Assembly: GCA_019245115.1 (NCBI GenBank)
Contig: JAFARZ010000313.1
Coordinates: 1-48,586, forward strand
DNA length: 48,586 nt
Reading direction: 5' to 3'
DNA from: Streptosporangiaceae bacterium
Lineage (GTDB): Bacteria; Actinomycetota; Actinomycetes; Streptosporangiales; Streptosporangiaceae
Shown: positions 33,551-42,042 of the stretch, piece by piece
Layout of the letters: the number at the start of each line of letters is the position of its first letter
Numbering within the stretch: position 1 is the stretch's first letter
Position numbers and translations under genes: made by a program
Notes under the pieces: generated by a model
Databases searched by the model: none
What the model was told of the DNA's origin: nothing
Seen by the model: the letters and a program-made list of their open reading frames with translations, nothing else

Positions 33551-35358
33551 GCACGGTCACGTTCGGGGACCTGCTTCGCGCGGCCGCCGAACGTCTGGAC
33601 GCTGCCGAGGCCGCCGTGGGCGACGCGGCGGCATATGCCGCCACGGCACAGGATCTGCGCTGGCTCGTTGGTGTTTTGTCCCGGCATAGTGCCAACAGCA
33701 TAGATAAACACGCCGACTTGGCCTGGACGGACGCCAGCCCGTGGGAGCGAGCGGCATCCGATGTTCGCGAAGCACTGGACCTTGCGGCCAGTTTTCTCGT
33801 CCGAGGCCTGGCGGCACGGGGCCGCTCGGAGTCCGCAGCGGACTACCTCGAAACGCGCCCGCTCGCTCCGGCCGCGACAACCCTGGCCGCCGCGCATGAT
33901 CTGCTCAACACTCATTACGATCTTCTGGACGATGGCGAGCGTTCCGGGCGTACGGTGTGGGCGCAGGTGATCGACTCTGCTCCCGTCAGGCGCGCGATGA
34001 CCTCCGAGACCGGCCGATGGTCTGCGCGGCTCGCTCCCTGGGCGCGGTGGCTCGCGCAATCCGACGATGCCGCCGCCCACGGCTACGCAGACGTCCTCAC
34101 CGTCGCCAGCCGATATCTCTGGCTGGCGGGAACAGTCGTCGAGCGGGCCGAGACCGCCGAGCCGCTGAATCCAGACGACCGGACCCTCCTATACGGCATT
34201 CCGGCGGCAGCGCCGCCGACACGGGTACCGCCCAAAGACGGTGAGCCGGTCGCCGAGTTGTGCGCAGGCATGGCATGCACGGCCGAACGGCTGCGTCTCG
34301 CCGCGTTCACCGGTGCGAGCCACGCCGCATGGTCACCCGTTCTGACCGCCAGTGCCTGGGAACACGCCGCCAAGGGCGCCGCGATCACCATGGACACCGC
34401 AGAACTGACACTCCGCGTCTTGGCCAAAGGGATCACCGCCCCCGTGGACTCGGCGCGGATCCTCGGCGCGGCGGAGACGCTGACCCGAGCTCGGGACGCC
34501 TGGCTCCGGGCAGCATCCACATGGACCGCCATAACGACCGAGACACGCTTCAGGGTCACCCCAGCCGACACCGAGACGAGCGATCTCATGCTGCGCATGG
34601 GTCGCCTTGCCTTCGACAACCCGCGATGGACGCCGGAACGCGCCCATCGATCTTCCCGGCCACGCGACCCGTCGGCGCTCGCACAGAGCGACGTCGGCGC
34701 GGCACAGGTCATTGCAGCTGTCCATGACGCCGTCGATGCGCTGGCAGTCATGGCGGCTCAGGACCTGGTCGGCATCACCAAAGCGGCCGACGTGGGACGC
34801 TTCTACGTTCCCACCCGGTCCCTGTCCGCTGCCTTCGACGTGCGACGCCCCTACGCGCCTGCACCCAAGCAGCGCACGGACGAGTTGCTCGATGCGTACC
34901 GAGCAACCGTCGAAGCAGGGGAGAACGGTGCGGAATCCTTGGGCGGCACCACTCTGGAGATGGATGCACCCAGCCGCGTCTTGGCCCTCGCCAGGCGGGC
35001 CACCAGGTCACCCCACACCGCCGACAGGCCCGGTGGCCAGGATCCCGCAGAGCGTGTGACCGATGCCAGCGCCTCTCAACTCGGCCCCGTCGGCAAGGCC
35101 ATCCATGAGCTCGGCGTCCGGGATCCGACTCTGCTGCTCCGTGCGTCCGCCCTGGACCGAGTAGCGCAAAGCCTCATCCTCCAGGCAAACGCTGACAAGC
35201 CGAACGACCCCGCAAAGACCGCATCCCGGCTGGCCGCCAAGGACAGGCTGTCAGCTACTGCCGACCCCCGCGCCACCCGCTCACGCGAACCGGTACCTCG
35301 CCGCGCACAACAAGACAGCCGACGACGCCACACGAACGGCAGAGGCCGAGCTTCTTGA
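33547..35358 (+). CDS. Large helical hypothetical protein next to the tRNA
   Basis: A 603-aa protein, almost all alpha-helical and Ala-rich (LLRAAAERLDAAEAAVGDAA; VLTVASRYLWLAGTVVERA), with a basic Arg-rich tail. No catalytic motif, signal peptide or membrane helix is visible. Translation is coupled to the preceding 138-aa gene. Actinobacterial mobile elements often carry such unknown pairs near their attachment end, but this one is not an integrase: no R..H..R..Y or resolvase motif is seen. Confidence 0.8.
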   Translation: MSTVTFGDLLRAAAERLDAAEAAVGDAAAYAATAQDLRWLVGVLSRHSANSIDKHADLAWTDASPWERAASDVREALDLAASFLVRGLAARGRSESAADYLETRPLAPAATTLAAAHDLLNTHYDLLDDGERSGRTVWAQVIDSAPVRRAMTSETGRWSARLAPWARWLAQSDDAAAHGYADVLTVASRYLWLAGTVVERAETAEPLNPDDRTLLYGIPAAAPPTRVPPKDGEPVAELCAGMACTAERLRLAAFTGASHAAWSPVLTASAWEHAAKGAAITMDTAELTLRVLAKGITAPVDSARILGAAETLTRARDAWLRAASTWTAITTETRFRVTPADTETSDLMLRMGRLAFDNPRWTPERAHRSSRPRDPSALAQSDVGAAQVIAAVHDAVDALAVMAAQDLVGITKAADVGRFYVPTRSLSAAFDVRRPYAPAPKQRTDELLDAYRATVEAGENGAESLGGTTLEMDAPSRVLALARRATRSPHTADRPGGQDPAERVTDASASQLGPVGKAIHELGVRDPTLLLRASALDRVAQSLILQANADKPNDPAKTASRLAAKDRLSATADPRATRSREPVPRRAQQDSRRRHTNGRGRAS

Positions 35359-35514
35359 GCGGCGGTCGCCAGCCAAATCCAGCCAGTCCGTAGCGCTAAC
35401 GGTCGCCCTCGACCGTCGCTTGACCGTGAAATCTTGCCCCCATTATGCCCCCCAAATGATCTTGAAGGGCTTCCGGCCGACTAAGAAAACGGCCTCTGAC
35501 CTGGGAGTTTCGGG
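35359..35514. other. Putative island end next to tRNA-Ala
   Basis: About 155 bp between the last island gene and the 3' end of the tRNA. A short hairpin, GGCCG (35475-35479) and CGGCC (35490-35494), could end tRNA transcription on the minus strand. The 3' end of the tRNA is the usual attachment site, so the core of att is expected here; the second copy is not in the window as far as I can see. Confidence 0.4.
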
Positions 35515-35588
35515 TGGAGCTGAGGGGATTTGAACCCCTGACCCCCTCGATGCGAACGAGGTGCGCTACCGGACTGCGCTACAGCCCC
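35515..35588 (-). tRNA. tRNA-Ala (anticodon CGC)
   Basis: On the minus strand a full cloverleaf can be drawn. The acceptor GGGGCTG pairs with CAGCTCC with A as discriminator, the D stem is GCGC/GCGC, and the anticodon stem is CCTCG/CGAGG with loop TTCGCAT (CGC). The T arm is AGGGG-TTCAAAT-CCCCT. CCA is not encoded. It reads GCG codons. The 3' end faces the island, as expected for an integration target. Confidence 0.95.
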
Positions 35589-35813
35589 GAGAACCTGAGC
35601 CAGCCTAGCAAACAACTGGCCATGCCCGCGCGCCACGGCTGCCGACAACCCGAGGCTGCCGGCAAGCCCACGGCGCACCCCAGCGGTCTATGCGTGGTCG
35701 GCGCCGAGACATCGGCGGTTGATCAGGCGAATCCTGGTGAATGCCTACATTTGGTGGTGAAGGCCTGCGTCTGGTGATGAAGGCCTGCGTCGTCGCTGAG
35801 GCGAATATCGGAA

Positions 35814-36170
35814 GGGTGCGGCTCGTCCTCAGTGGCCCGACTGGCCCGACTGGCCCGACTGGGCCGCAGCTTGGCGTCTCTTGCCGCGGGGCACCCGTGG
35901 GGCTGTGGCCTCATGGCGTGCTTGGTGTCCGCATGTCCCCCGGACAGGGGACATTGACAGCAGCCGCAGCCGGGATCAGGCTCAACCCGTGTACGGATTG
36001 GGGGGTCGTTTCCGGAGCGGGAGAAGACCAGTGGTGATCAGATCAGAGGGCCGCAGGTGGCTGCGGCGGGTGCTGGGCGCCGGGTTGTGCTGCGCGGGGC
36101 TGGTGCTAGCCGGGGTGCCCGGCACCACCGACGGCGCGCCGATGCCACCCGTCGATCCCCCGGACTCCGG
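35814..36170 (+). repeat. Long inverted repeat, left arm
   Basis: About 357 bp that recur almost unchanged in inverse at 37751-38106. The arm carries a (CTGGCCCGA)n-type 9-bp tandem near 35831-35862, the upstream region and the first half of peptide gene 1. Just left of it a direct repeat of GAAGGCCTGCGTC occurs (near 35759 and 35779). Confidence 0.9.
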
Positions 36171-36291
36171 AGGCGCGGCCGTCCACTCCGGCTTGGCTGA
36201 CGGCAGCCCGGTACCCCCGCCCCATACTGTCCTGGCCGACGGCAGCGCGCCGCCGCCGTCGAGTCCCAATACCCCGCCTTCCGTGTGGTGA
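36031..36291 (+). CDS. Small exported Pro-rich peptide, copy 1
   Basis: An 86-aa product from GTG 36031 after GGGAGAAGACCA. It has a basic n-region (RSEGRRWLRRV), a hydrophobic core with a Cys pair (LGAGLCCAGLVLAGV) and then a Pro/Ser/Gly-rich mature part (DGAPMPPVDPPDSGG; ADGSPVPPPH). This is a signal-peptide layout, so export is likely; the first Cys could be a lipobox cysteine. It is one of three paralogues in 2 kb. Confidence 0.65.
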   Translation: MVIRSEGRRWLRRVLGAGLCCAGLVLAGVPGTTDGAPMPPVDPPDSGGAAVHSGLADGSPVPPPHTVLADGSAPPPSSPNTPPSVW

Positions 36292-36529
36292 TGGTGCCGT
36301 CTCCTTGGTCGTGACCGGGGCCGAGCGCGGGTCACCAGGCGAACGGGACGACGGGAAGGGACCGCCCCGCGGCGCGGAGCGTCGCGTCCGCGCGATCAGC
36401 GGCCGCTCCGATCGCGATGGAATGGTCGTCGGCATTATGAAGACAACCCCGGGCACGACGATGGAGTGAACCAAGCTCGCGGGGAATCCGTGTACCGACT
36501 GGGGGTGGTTCCGGAGTGGGAGGAGACCA

Positions 36530-36784
36530 GTGGTGATGAGATCAGAGGGCCGCAGGTGGCTGCGGCGGGTGCTGGGCGCCGGGTTGTGCTGCGCGGGGCT
36601 GGTGCTGGCCGGCGTGCCCGGCACCACCGACGGCGCGCCGATGCCGCCCGCCGGACCTGGTGATTCCGGCAGTGCGGCCGTCCACTCCGGCCCGGCTGAC
36701 GGCAGCCCGGTACCCTCACCCCATGCTGTCCTGGCCGACGGCGGCGCGCCGCCGCCGGTTCCTCCCAATTTTCCTCCCGGGTAG
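36530..36784 (+). CDS. Small exported Pro-rich peptide, copy 2
   Basis: An 84-aa paralogue of copy 1. It has the same start context (GTG after GGGAGGAGACCA), the same leader RSEGRRWLRRVLGAGLCCAG, and a diverged tail (PPAGPGDSGSAAVHSG; ADGGAPPPVPPNFPPG). The DNA match to copy 1 runs from about 36487 to 36650, upstream region included. It converges on the methyltransferase gene. Confidence 0.65.
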   Translation: MVMRSEGRRWLRRVLGAGLCCAGLVLAGVPGTTDGAPMPPAGPGDSGSAAVHSGPADGSPVPSPHAVLADGGAPPPVPPNFPPG

Positions 36785-36832
36785 CGGCGCCGCGCCGCCG
36801 CCTTCCCTGTGGTGACGGAGGCGGCCGCGGAT

Positions 36833-37606
36833 TCACCAGGTGAACGGCACCAGGCGGCGGGTGCTGGCCGTATACCCGGGGTAGTCGCCGGGGAAGGCCT
36901 CGGCGAGCGCGGCCTCCTCGGCGTGGATCCGGGGCACGATCCCGGCCGGGGGCAGTAGCAGGCAGATCGCGAACCCGATGGCGTTGCCGCTGGCCAGTCC
37001 GATGCCGGCGACTTCGAGCCAGATCCCGGCATAGCCGGGGTGCCGCACCCGGCGGTAGGGCCCGGCCTGGATGAGCCGGTGGCCGGGCTGGATCGTCACC
37101 GAGCCGGTGAAGAACCGGCCCAGCGTGCCGATGGCGTGCTGCCGCAGGGCGGCACCCGCCACCATCATCCCCAGCCCGGCCGCCAGCGCGGCCCGGGACG
37201 GCCGCCGGCCGAACCCGGCGGCGGGGACCAGTTCGGAGACGACGACGGCGGCCATCGCCGCGGGCAGGCAGGTCCGCGCCAGCCGCCTGGCCGAGGCCGG
37301 GTCCCTTTCCCTGGCCCAGGCCGGGTCCGTGCCGGCCGTCGCGGCGGCTACTGCGCGGCGCTGCCGCCGGGCCTCCCGCTCGTTCAGCGCGCCCATTGCC
37401 GCGATGGCTATCAGCAAGATAATCGGCCGCAGCCCTCCGGCACCATCATCGAAGCGCCGTCCAGCCCGGCCGTCGGCCGGGACATCCCGCACCATGTCCC
37501 GCACCCGCGCCTGTTCTACGGGCCGGGAGCGCACGCCGATCAGCCCGATCCCGGCGCCGGCCAACAGCATGCCCAGCACTCGCCGCAACGGCTTGCCAGA
37601 GGTCAC
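36833..37606 (-). CDS. ICMT-like (isoprenylcysteine/phospholipid methyltransferase) membrane protein
   Basis: A 257-aa integral membrane protein. The C-terminal half carries the family motif GPYRRVRHPGYAGIWLEVAG and the end motif RIHAEEAALAEAFPGDYPGY. Several hydrophobic segments are present (IILLIAIAAMGAL; AALAAGLGMMVAGAAL; GFAICLLLPPAGIVP). Members methylate carboxyl groups of cysteine, or lipids. The ATG overlaps the stop of the peptide copy 3 gene (37606-37603), so both are made from one transcript. Whether the peptide is the substrate is unknown. Confidence 0.85.
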   Translation of the reverse strand: MTSGKPLRRVLGMLLAGAGIGLIGVRSRPVEQARVRDMVRDVPADGRAGRRFDDGAGGLRPIILLIAIAAMGALNEREARRQRRAVAAATAGTDPAWARERDPASARRLARTCLPAAMAAVVVSELVPAAGFGRRPSRAALAAGLGMMVAGAALRQHAIGTLGRFFTGSVTIQPGHRLIQAGPYRRVRHPGYAGIWLEVAGIGLASGNAIGFAICLLLPPAGIVPRIHAEEAALAEAFPGDYPGYTASTRRLVPFTW

Positions 37607-37890
37607 AGTGCCGAGCCGGAACCGGCGCTCCCGCCCGACCCCGGACGGGGACCAGCGGGCGGGCGCGGATTAGCAGGCGGTGCCGCCGGCCACGGACACG
37701 GATCGCATTGCGGCAGCGGACCATCGGCGGTGGCGGCCTGCGACGCGCCCCCGGAGTCCGGGGGATTGGCGGGTGGCATCGGCGCGCCGTCGGTGGTGCC
37801 GGGCACCCCGGCCAGCACCAGCCCCGCGCAGCACAACCCGGCGCCCAGCACCCGCCGCAGCCACCTGCGGCCCTCTGATCCGATCACCAC
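37603..37890 (-). CDS. Small exported Pro-rich peptide, copy 3
   Basis: A 95-aa paralogue of copies 1 and 2 on the opposite strand, from GTG 37890 after GGGAGAAGACCA. It has the same 40-residue leader, then its own tail with CDPCPWPAAPPANPRPP, which adds two cysteines. It is translationally coupled to the ICMT-like gene. The 5' half lies in the long inverted repeat. Confidence 0.65.
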   Translation of the reverse strand: MVIGSEGRRWLRRVLGAGLCCAGLVLAGVPGTTDGAPMPPANPPDSGGASQAATADGPLPQCDPCPWPAAPPANPRPPAGPRPGSGGSAGSGSAL

Positions 37891-38106
37891 TGGTCTTCTC
37901 CCGCTCCGGAACGACCCCCCAATCCGTACACGGGTTGAGCCTGATCCCGGCTGCGGCTGCTGTCAATGTCCCCTGTCCGGGGGACATGCGGACACCAAGC
38001 ACGTCACGAGGCCACAGCCCCACGGGTGCCCCGCGGCAAGAGACGCCAAGCTGCGGCCCAGTCGGGCCAGTCGGGCCAGTCGGGCCACTGAGGACGAGCC
38101 GCACCC
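37751..38106 (-). repeat. Long inverted repeat, right arm
   Basis: The inverse copy of 35814-36170, about 356 bp, with only scattered differences. It covers the start of peptide gene 3 and its upstream region, including the 9-bp tandem (GTCGGGCCA repeats near 38060-38085). The two arms enclose about 1.58 kb. Confidence 0.9.
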
Positions 38107-38342
38107 ATATCGGAATTCGACAGTTGACCGAGCGGAAAGGTCGCCAAACGGTCGCCATTCGGGGACATCGCCGATTGCGTCATGAGTGCGGGAGCTGGAA
38201 CCGAAGCTGGGCCCAAGGCATCGGCGTGGATTCTGCTCGCGGGACGCCGTCGCGTCAGTAACCTGTTCCGGTCGGAGGTGGGAGGAACGGGGGAGACGCG
38301 GGATACGTGGGACGGGGAAACAAGAGGAGCGGGAGGGTAAGC
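38107..38342. other. Intergenic region
   Basis: About 235 bp upstream of the acidic hypothetical gene; it ends in a strong purine-rich ribosome-binding region. No other feature seen. Confidence 0.4.
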
Positions 38343-40406
38343 GTGGGCAAGAGCAACAGCCGCAAGAAGCAAGAGCGTGCCAAGGCCGTCGCCAGGCGTG
38401 CTCAGCAGGAGCGGCGGCGGGCCAAGGTCGCGCGCGAGCGACAGTCAGCCGAACGCTACAAACAGCTCACCGACCCATCGGCCAGTCCCGCGGACATCGC
38501 CGGGATCCTTGCCGCGGAGCTCCCGGAGCGGGTTTTCGCGGCCGACATGATGCGCCTGCGGATGTCCCTGGGCGTTCCCGCCGAAGAGGTCAGGGAGACC
38601 GCGCGGCTTCTGCTTGAACGCGCCGCACCGGAACCGCCCGGCCTCGGCGTCCTCGCGGTCGCCGCGCTGGCGGCGCATCTGGCCGGGGACGAGGATGCCG
38701 AGCATGGCTACGCGAACGAACTGCTCGCCCGCGTAGACGTCTCCCGCGATCCTGGGCAGTGGCTTGCCGTGGTCGGCTCGGCGACGGGCCGGGATCATCC
38801 GGGCGAGACGTGCGAGCTGATCGAACCGTACCTGCGCGAGCATCCCGACGATGAGCTGGCGGCTGATGTCTACGCACACGCGCTGGCGAGCGCGCACCTC
38901 CAGGCGAGCGCGCAGGTTCAGGCCGAGCCCGGCAAGCCGGAGGAGGCCGCGCTGGACAGGTACCGCGACCGTTCGGTGGTCGATGCCCTGGACCGTGCGG
39001 TCGATGAGTTCACACAGCGAACGTCGTGGGGCGAGATCATCCGCACCTGGATGGACCAGGAGCGAGTAGGGCAGAAGTCCAGACGCTGGGGAGCCTTCGA
39101 GCGGGACGCGACCGACGCTCTGCTGGCCGAGGTCGCGGTCCTCTTTCCCTTCTACGACGCCGCGGGCGACCCCTTCGACACCGCGGGCGACCCCTTTACC
39201 GACGCCGACGGCGCGGGCGACCCGTTCACCGACGACGCGGGCGACGCGGAAGAGGACGAGCATGCGGTCGATACCCCGCTCCGGGCCTTCGCCGCCGATC
39301 CGGATACACCTGCCGACCTCGCGGCGAGGGCGGCCGAGCGGGACCAGCATGTGCGCTACGGCGTCTGGCAGGTGGCGGATCCCGCGCCGTCTCCTGGGGT
39401 GTGGTGTACCGAGCTGGTGTCTGGAATACGGCGGTACGCCCAATTCCCGAAGGAGGTGATCGCCGGCGCGCCGCCGTGGTCGGTGTGGCTGGGGGCACTG
39501 GCGCCGGCGGAGGGCATCTGGCGTACGACCCGGGCCGGGATCTGGCTCAGCCCGATCGAGGGCGACGCGATCGCGGAGTACGTGGAAGATGCGGTCGGGA
39601 ACATGCTGCACACGATTACGGGCGAGCCTGGTGACTACCCGCCTGCGCTGGAACAGGTCCGGTTCGGGCAGGCCGAGCCGTACTGCGTGCGCTGGGAGAC
39701 GGGGGAGGAGCCGGAGCCGAAGGTCGGAGATTTCACCAGCCCGGTGATCGCGCGGATGGCGTCCCAGCTGGCGTCCTGGGTCTGGCACAAGCGGGCCGAG
39801 CGGCCGCTGCTCACGAATACCGACGGCGAGCCTATGGTGCTCATCGACGCGACGATCCTCGTCGACGGAGACGTGACGGAGCGACTGTTCGCGCGTCCGG
39901 ATTTCGGGGAGGAAGAGAACGGCGAAGAGGGCCAGGTCGTCTGGTGGGGCGGGCCGGACGGTGCTGAAGAAGAACGTGTCGTGCTCGGCCGCCTGACGCC
40001 GGAGCCGGGACTGATCAGCGTCCAAGTGAATTCGCAGCGCAGGCTGAAGAAGCTGCTGCGGATCCTCAAGGAGATCGGCGGCGCGCCGAAACTGACCGTA
40101 GAGTCGCGTTCTGAGCCGTCGCTGGACTTCGCGTGGGGTCCGGTGCCGGGTCAGAGCCTGACGCCGCGCCAGTGGGCGGAAAACTGGCTTGACCAGCCGG
40201 TGGCCGTGCTGGAGTTCCACACTCCGCGACACGCGGCCGGAGGCGACCCGGCTGACCTGCTCCGGCTGGAGGGGCTGCTGCGCCAGCTTGAGTACCAGTC
40301 CGCCCTGCCTGCGGAACGCGGCGGACGGCCGATCGACACCGCCTGGCTCCGTGCCGAGCTCGGTCACGAAGCTCTAGCCCCTCAGCAACGCCTTGACCCT
40401 TGCTGA
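38343..40406 (+). CDS. Large acidic hypothetical protein
   Basis: A 687-aa protein. I place the start at GTG 38343 (GKSNSRKKQERAKAVARRAQ) because it follows GAGCGGGAGGG; a GTG 12 codons upstream also lies in frame. After a basic helical N-terminus the protein is acidic. At about residues 273-300 it has a short internal repeat, (A)GDPF(D/T), seen three times (AAGDPFDTAGDPF; GAGDPFTDDAGD). The later part (AGAPPWSVWLGALAPAEGIW) looks globular. No known domain recognised. A 640-codon antisense frame also exists, but the plus strand has the better start and composition. Confidence 0.8.
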   Translation: MGKSNSRKKQERAKAVARRAQQERRRAKVARERQSAERYKQLTDPSASPADIAGILAAELPERVFAADMMRLRMSLGVPAEEVRETARLLLERAAPEPPGLGVLAVAALAAHLAGDEDAEHGYANELLARVDVSRDPGQWLAVVGSATGRDHPGETCELIEPYLREHPDDELAADVYAHALASAHLQASAQVQAEPGKPEEAALDRYRDRSVVDALDRAVDEFTQRTSWGEIIRTWMDQERVGQKSRRWGAFERDATDALLAEVAVLFPFYDAAGDPFDTAGDPFTDADGAGDPFTDDAGDAEEDEHAVDTPLRAFAADPDTPADLAARAAERDQHVRYGVWQVADPAPSPGVWCTELVSGIRRYAQFPKEVIAGAPPWSVWLGALAPAEGIWRTTRAGIWLSPIEGDAIAEYVEDAVGNMLHTITGEPGDYPPALEQVRFGQAEPYCVRWETGEEPEPKVGDFTSPVIARMASQLASWVWHKRAERPLLTNTDGEPMVLIDATILVDGDVTERLFARPDFGEEENGEEGQVVWWGGPDGAEEERVVLGRLTPEPGLISVQVNSQRRLKKLLRILKEIGGAPKLTVESRSEPSLDFAWGPVPGQSLTPRQWAENWLDQPVAVLEFHTPRHAAGGDPADLLRLEGLLRQLEYQSALPAERGGRPIDTAWLRAELGHEALAPQQRLDPC

Positions 40407-40456
40407 GCGTCAGCAGAAGAATCGTGGGGCACATTCCACAGAAGGGACTTGGCTTA

Positions 40457-41209
40457 ATGCTCAAGAACCGCGTTTCCCGTGTCCTGGTCGCTACCGCTAC
40501 CGCGCTGACAGCAACTGCGGGCATCACCTTCGCCACTGTCGGGCAAGCCGCGCCCGGGCACGCCAGCACCGGGCACACCCTCCCCGGGCTCAACCCGCCT
40601 GGCCTGCGCGATCAAGCGGTCGCCACGAACGCACCCAACGCCACCGACGCGTGCGGGTATCACTTCCAGATCCCCGCCGACCGCTTCAAAGGCGTTCCGG
40701 TTTTCGATCCAGTAAAAGCCGCCCAGCCCTACATCGCGAAGTTTTTCACCACCCAGGGCATAATCACCGTCCAGATGCTGACCGACAAGGCGCCTTGCAC
40801 CACGTTCTCGTTCCGGTTCCTGGCCAGCCAGGACTATTTCAACCAGACCCATTGCCACCGGCTGACCGTGCAGCAGATCTACGTGCTTCAGTGCGGCGAT
40901 CCGACGGGTACCGGCTCGGGCGGACCCGGGTACGCCTTCAACGACGAGAACCTCGCGGGCGCGACCTACCCGGCCGGCACGGTGGCCATGGCCAACGCCG
41001 GGCCGAACACGAACGGCAGCCAGTTCTTCTTCACCTGGAAGGACACCAAGCTCTCGCCCGCCTACACGCCGTTCGGCAAGGTGATCGGCGGCATGGGAGT
41101 GCTGCAGAAGATCGCCGCTGCCGGTGACGACCAGCAGAACAACCCGGGCGACGGCTACCCGAACGCGTACACCGCGTTCCTCGGCGTCCAGATCATCCCG
41201 ACCCGCTAG
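40457..41209 (+). CDS. Secreted cyclophilin-type peptidyl-prolyl isomerase
   Basis: A 250-aa protein. ATG 40457 follows AGAAGGGACTT and opens a Sec signal peptide (LKNRVSRVLVATATALTATA, cleavage likely after GQAAP). The mature part is a cyclophilin: FFTTQGIITVQM, HCHRLT (active-site Arg), GPGYAFNDENL, the conserved GPNTNGSQFFFTW and FGKVIGGMGVLQKI. It should help fold exported proteins. It is the last rightward gene before the sepX-galU operon. Confidence 0.92.
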   Translation: MLKNRVSRVLVATATALTATAGITFATVGQAAPGHASTGHTLPGLNPPGLRDQAVATNAPNATDACGYHFQIPADRFKGVPVFDPVKAAQPYIAKFFTTQGIITVQMLTDKAPCTTFSFRFLASQDYFNQTHCHRLTVQQIYVLQCGDPTGTGSGGPGYAFNDENLAGATYPAGTVAMANAGPNTNGSQFFFTWKDTKLSPAYTPFGKVIGGMGVLQKIAAAGDDQQNNPGDGYPNAYTAFLGVQIIPTR

Positions 41210-41217
41210 CAGCCCTA

Positions 41218-41320
41218 GTTTCCCTCCGCGCCTAGGCCTCGCTGCGCTCGGCCGGCTTGGGGCCACGGCGGGAACCGCCGCCCCTGCGGGACGGCGACCG
41301 CCGCGGCATTTGGCGACTGG
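41218..41320. repeat. Extragenic element, copy A
   Basis: About 100 bp (starts GTTTCCCTCCGCGCC, contains GGCCGGCTTGGGGCC and CACGGCGGG) that recurs with scattered changes at 42043-42150. The two copies bracket the sepX/glpR gene and are rich in short inverted repeats. Confidence 0.75.
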
Positions 41321-41348
41321 GTTCCGGCGGGAAGCCGCTGGCCGGGAC

Positions 41349-41930
41349 TCAGTCGCCGACGGCGCGCAGCTTGGCGTCGGCGTACTGGTCGTAGAACTCC
41401 TCGCCGACCCGGCCGGTGATGTCGATGACCTCGGCATCCGGGTCCGCCGGCGTTTCAACCGAAACCGTCGGCGTCTCAACCGCCGGCGATTCAGCGCCAC
41501 GCGAGGCACCCGTCCCGCTTGCCTGCACCCGGCGAGCACGCGGCGTTTCCCCGGCTGGTTGCAGGCCGCGCCGTTCGGCGTCCGCTTTTGAAGCTTCTCT
41601 GAGCAACGCCAGATATCCCGCCAGCATGATCGAAGGCGGTAGTATCACCCACCAGGCCGCCAGCCCTGTCTGGGCTAGTATCGCGGAGCCGAAGGCCAGC
41701 GCCAGGAGCATATAAAGCAGTCTCCTGCGGGCGCCGAGGATACGCGCGCGCTCGGCGGCATCATCGGAAACAGCCCGCGGAGCCACCGGTTCCTCGGCGA
41801 CGGTCTCCTCGGCGACAACCGCCTCCTCCGGGTCCGCCGCCGACGCTGACTCCCCGCGCCGGAGCCATCGGGGGATCAGCACGGCAGCCCAGATGACGAC
41901 GATTGCACCGTACAGAATCGCGCTGCTCAC
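41349..41930 (-). CDS. SepX/GlpR-like septal membrane protein
   Basis: A 193-aa protein from GTG 41930: SSAILYGAIVVIWAAVLIPR, then WLRR (first helix with the Trp-Leu-Arg-Arg end typical of SepX/GlpR), then an acidic linker. A central hairpin of two helices follows (LLYMLLALAFGSAIL; LAAWWVILPPSIMLAGYLAL), with a long acidic cytoplasmic tail. SepX in Streptomyces and GlpR in Corynebacterium are division/polar proteins; GlpR is the receptor of the gephyrin-like Glp. The gene lies downstream of glp in the same direction, which supports the call. It is shorter than many homologues. Confidence 0.78.
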   Translation of the reverse strand: MSSAILYGAIVVIWAAVLIPRWLRRGESASAADPEEAVVAEETVAEEPVAPRAVSDDAAERARILGARRRLLYMLLALAFGSAILAQTGLAAWWVILPPSIMLAGYLALLREASKADAERRGLQPAGETPRARRVQASGTGASRGAESPAVETPTVSVETPADPDAEVIDITGRVGEEFYDQYADAKLRAVGD

Positions 41931-42042
41931 TGGTCCTCCCCTCGGGTGCAGGCGTGGGCGAGCGGCATGCCTATGAAAACGCACGGTATTAGCTGAGCCC
42001 AGAAGACACGAGCACCCCAACCGGTGTGTCGCGCATCACGTA

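Noticed and set aside
35741..36037. Collagen-like small protein in the left arm of the inverted repeat
   Set aside because: The Gly-Pro-Thr run is explained by a short DNA tandem, and there is no ribosome-binding site. Kept only as a minor finding.
36106..37032. 308-codon minus-strand frame across peptide copies 1 and 2
   Set aside because: It is Pro/Ser/Arg-rich, crosses the methyltransferase gene in another frame and has no start signal.
38445..40367. 640-codon open frame antisense to the acidic hypothetical gene
   Set aside because: The plus-strand frame has a strong ribosome-binding site and ordinary composition. The antisense product is Arg-rich without hydrophobic core pattern.
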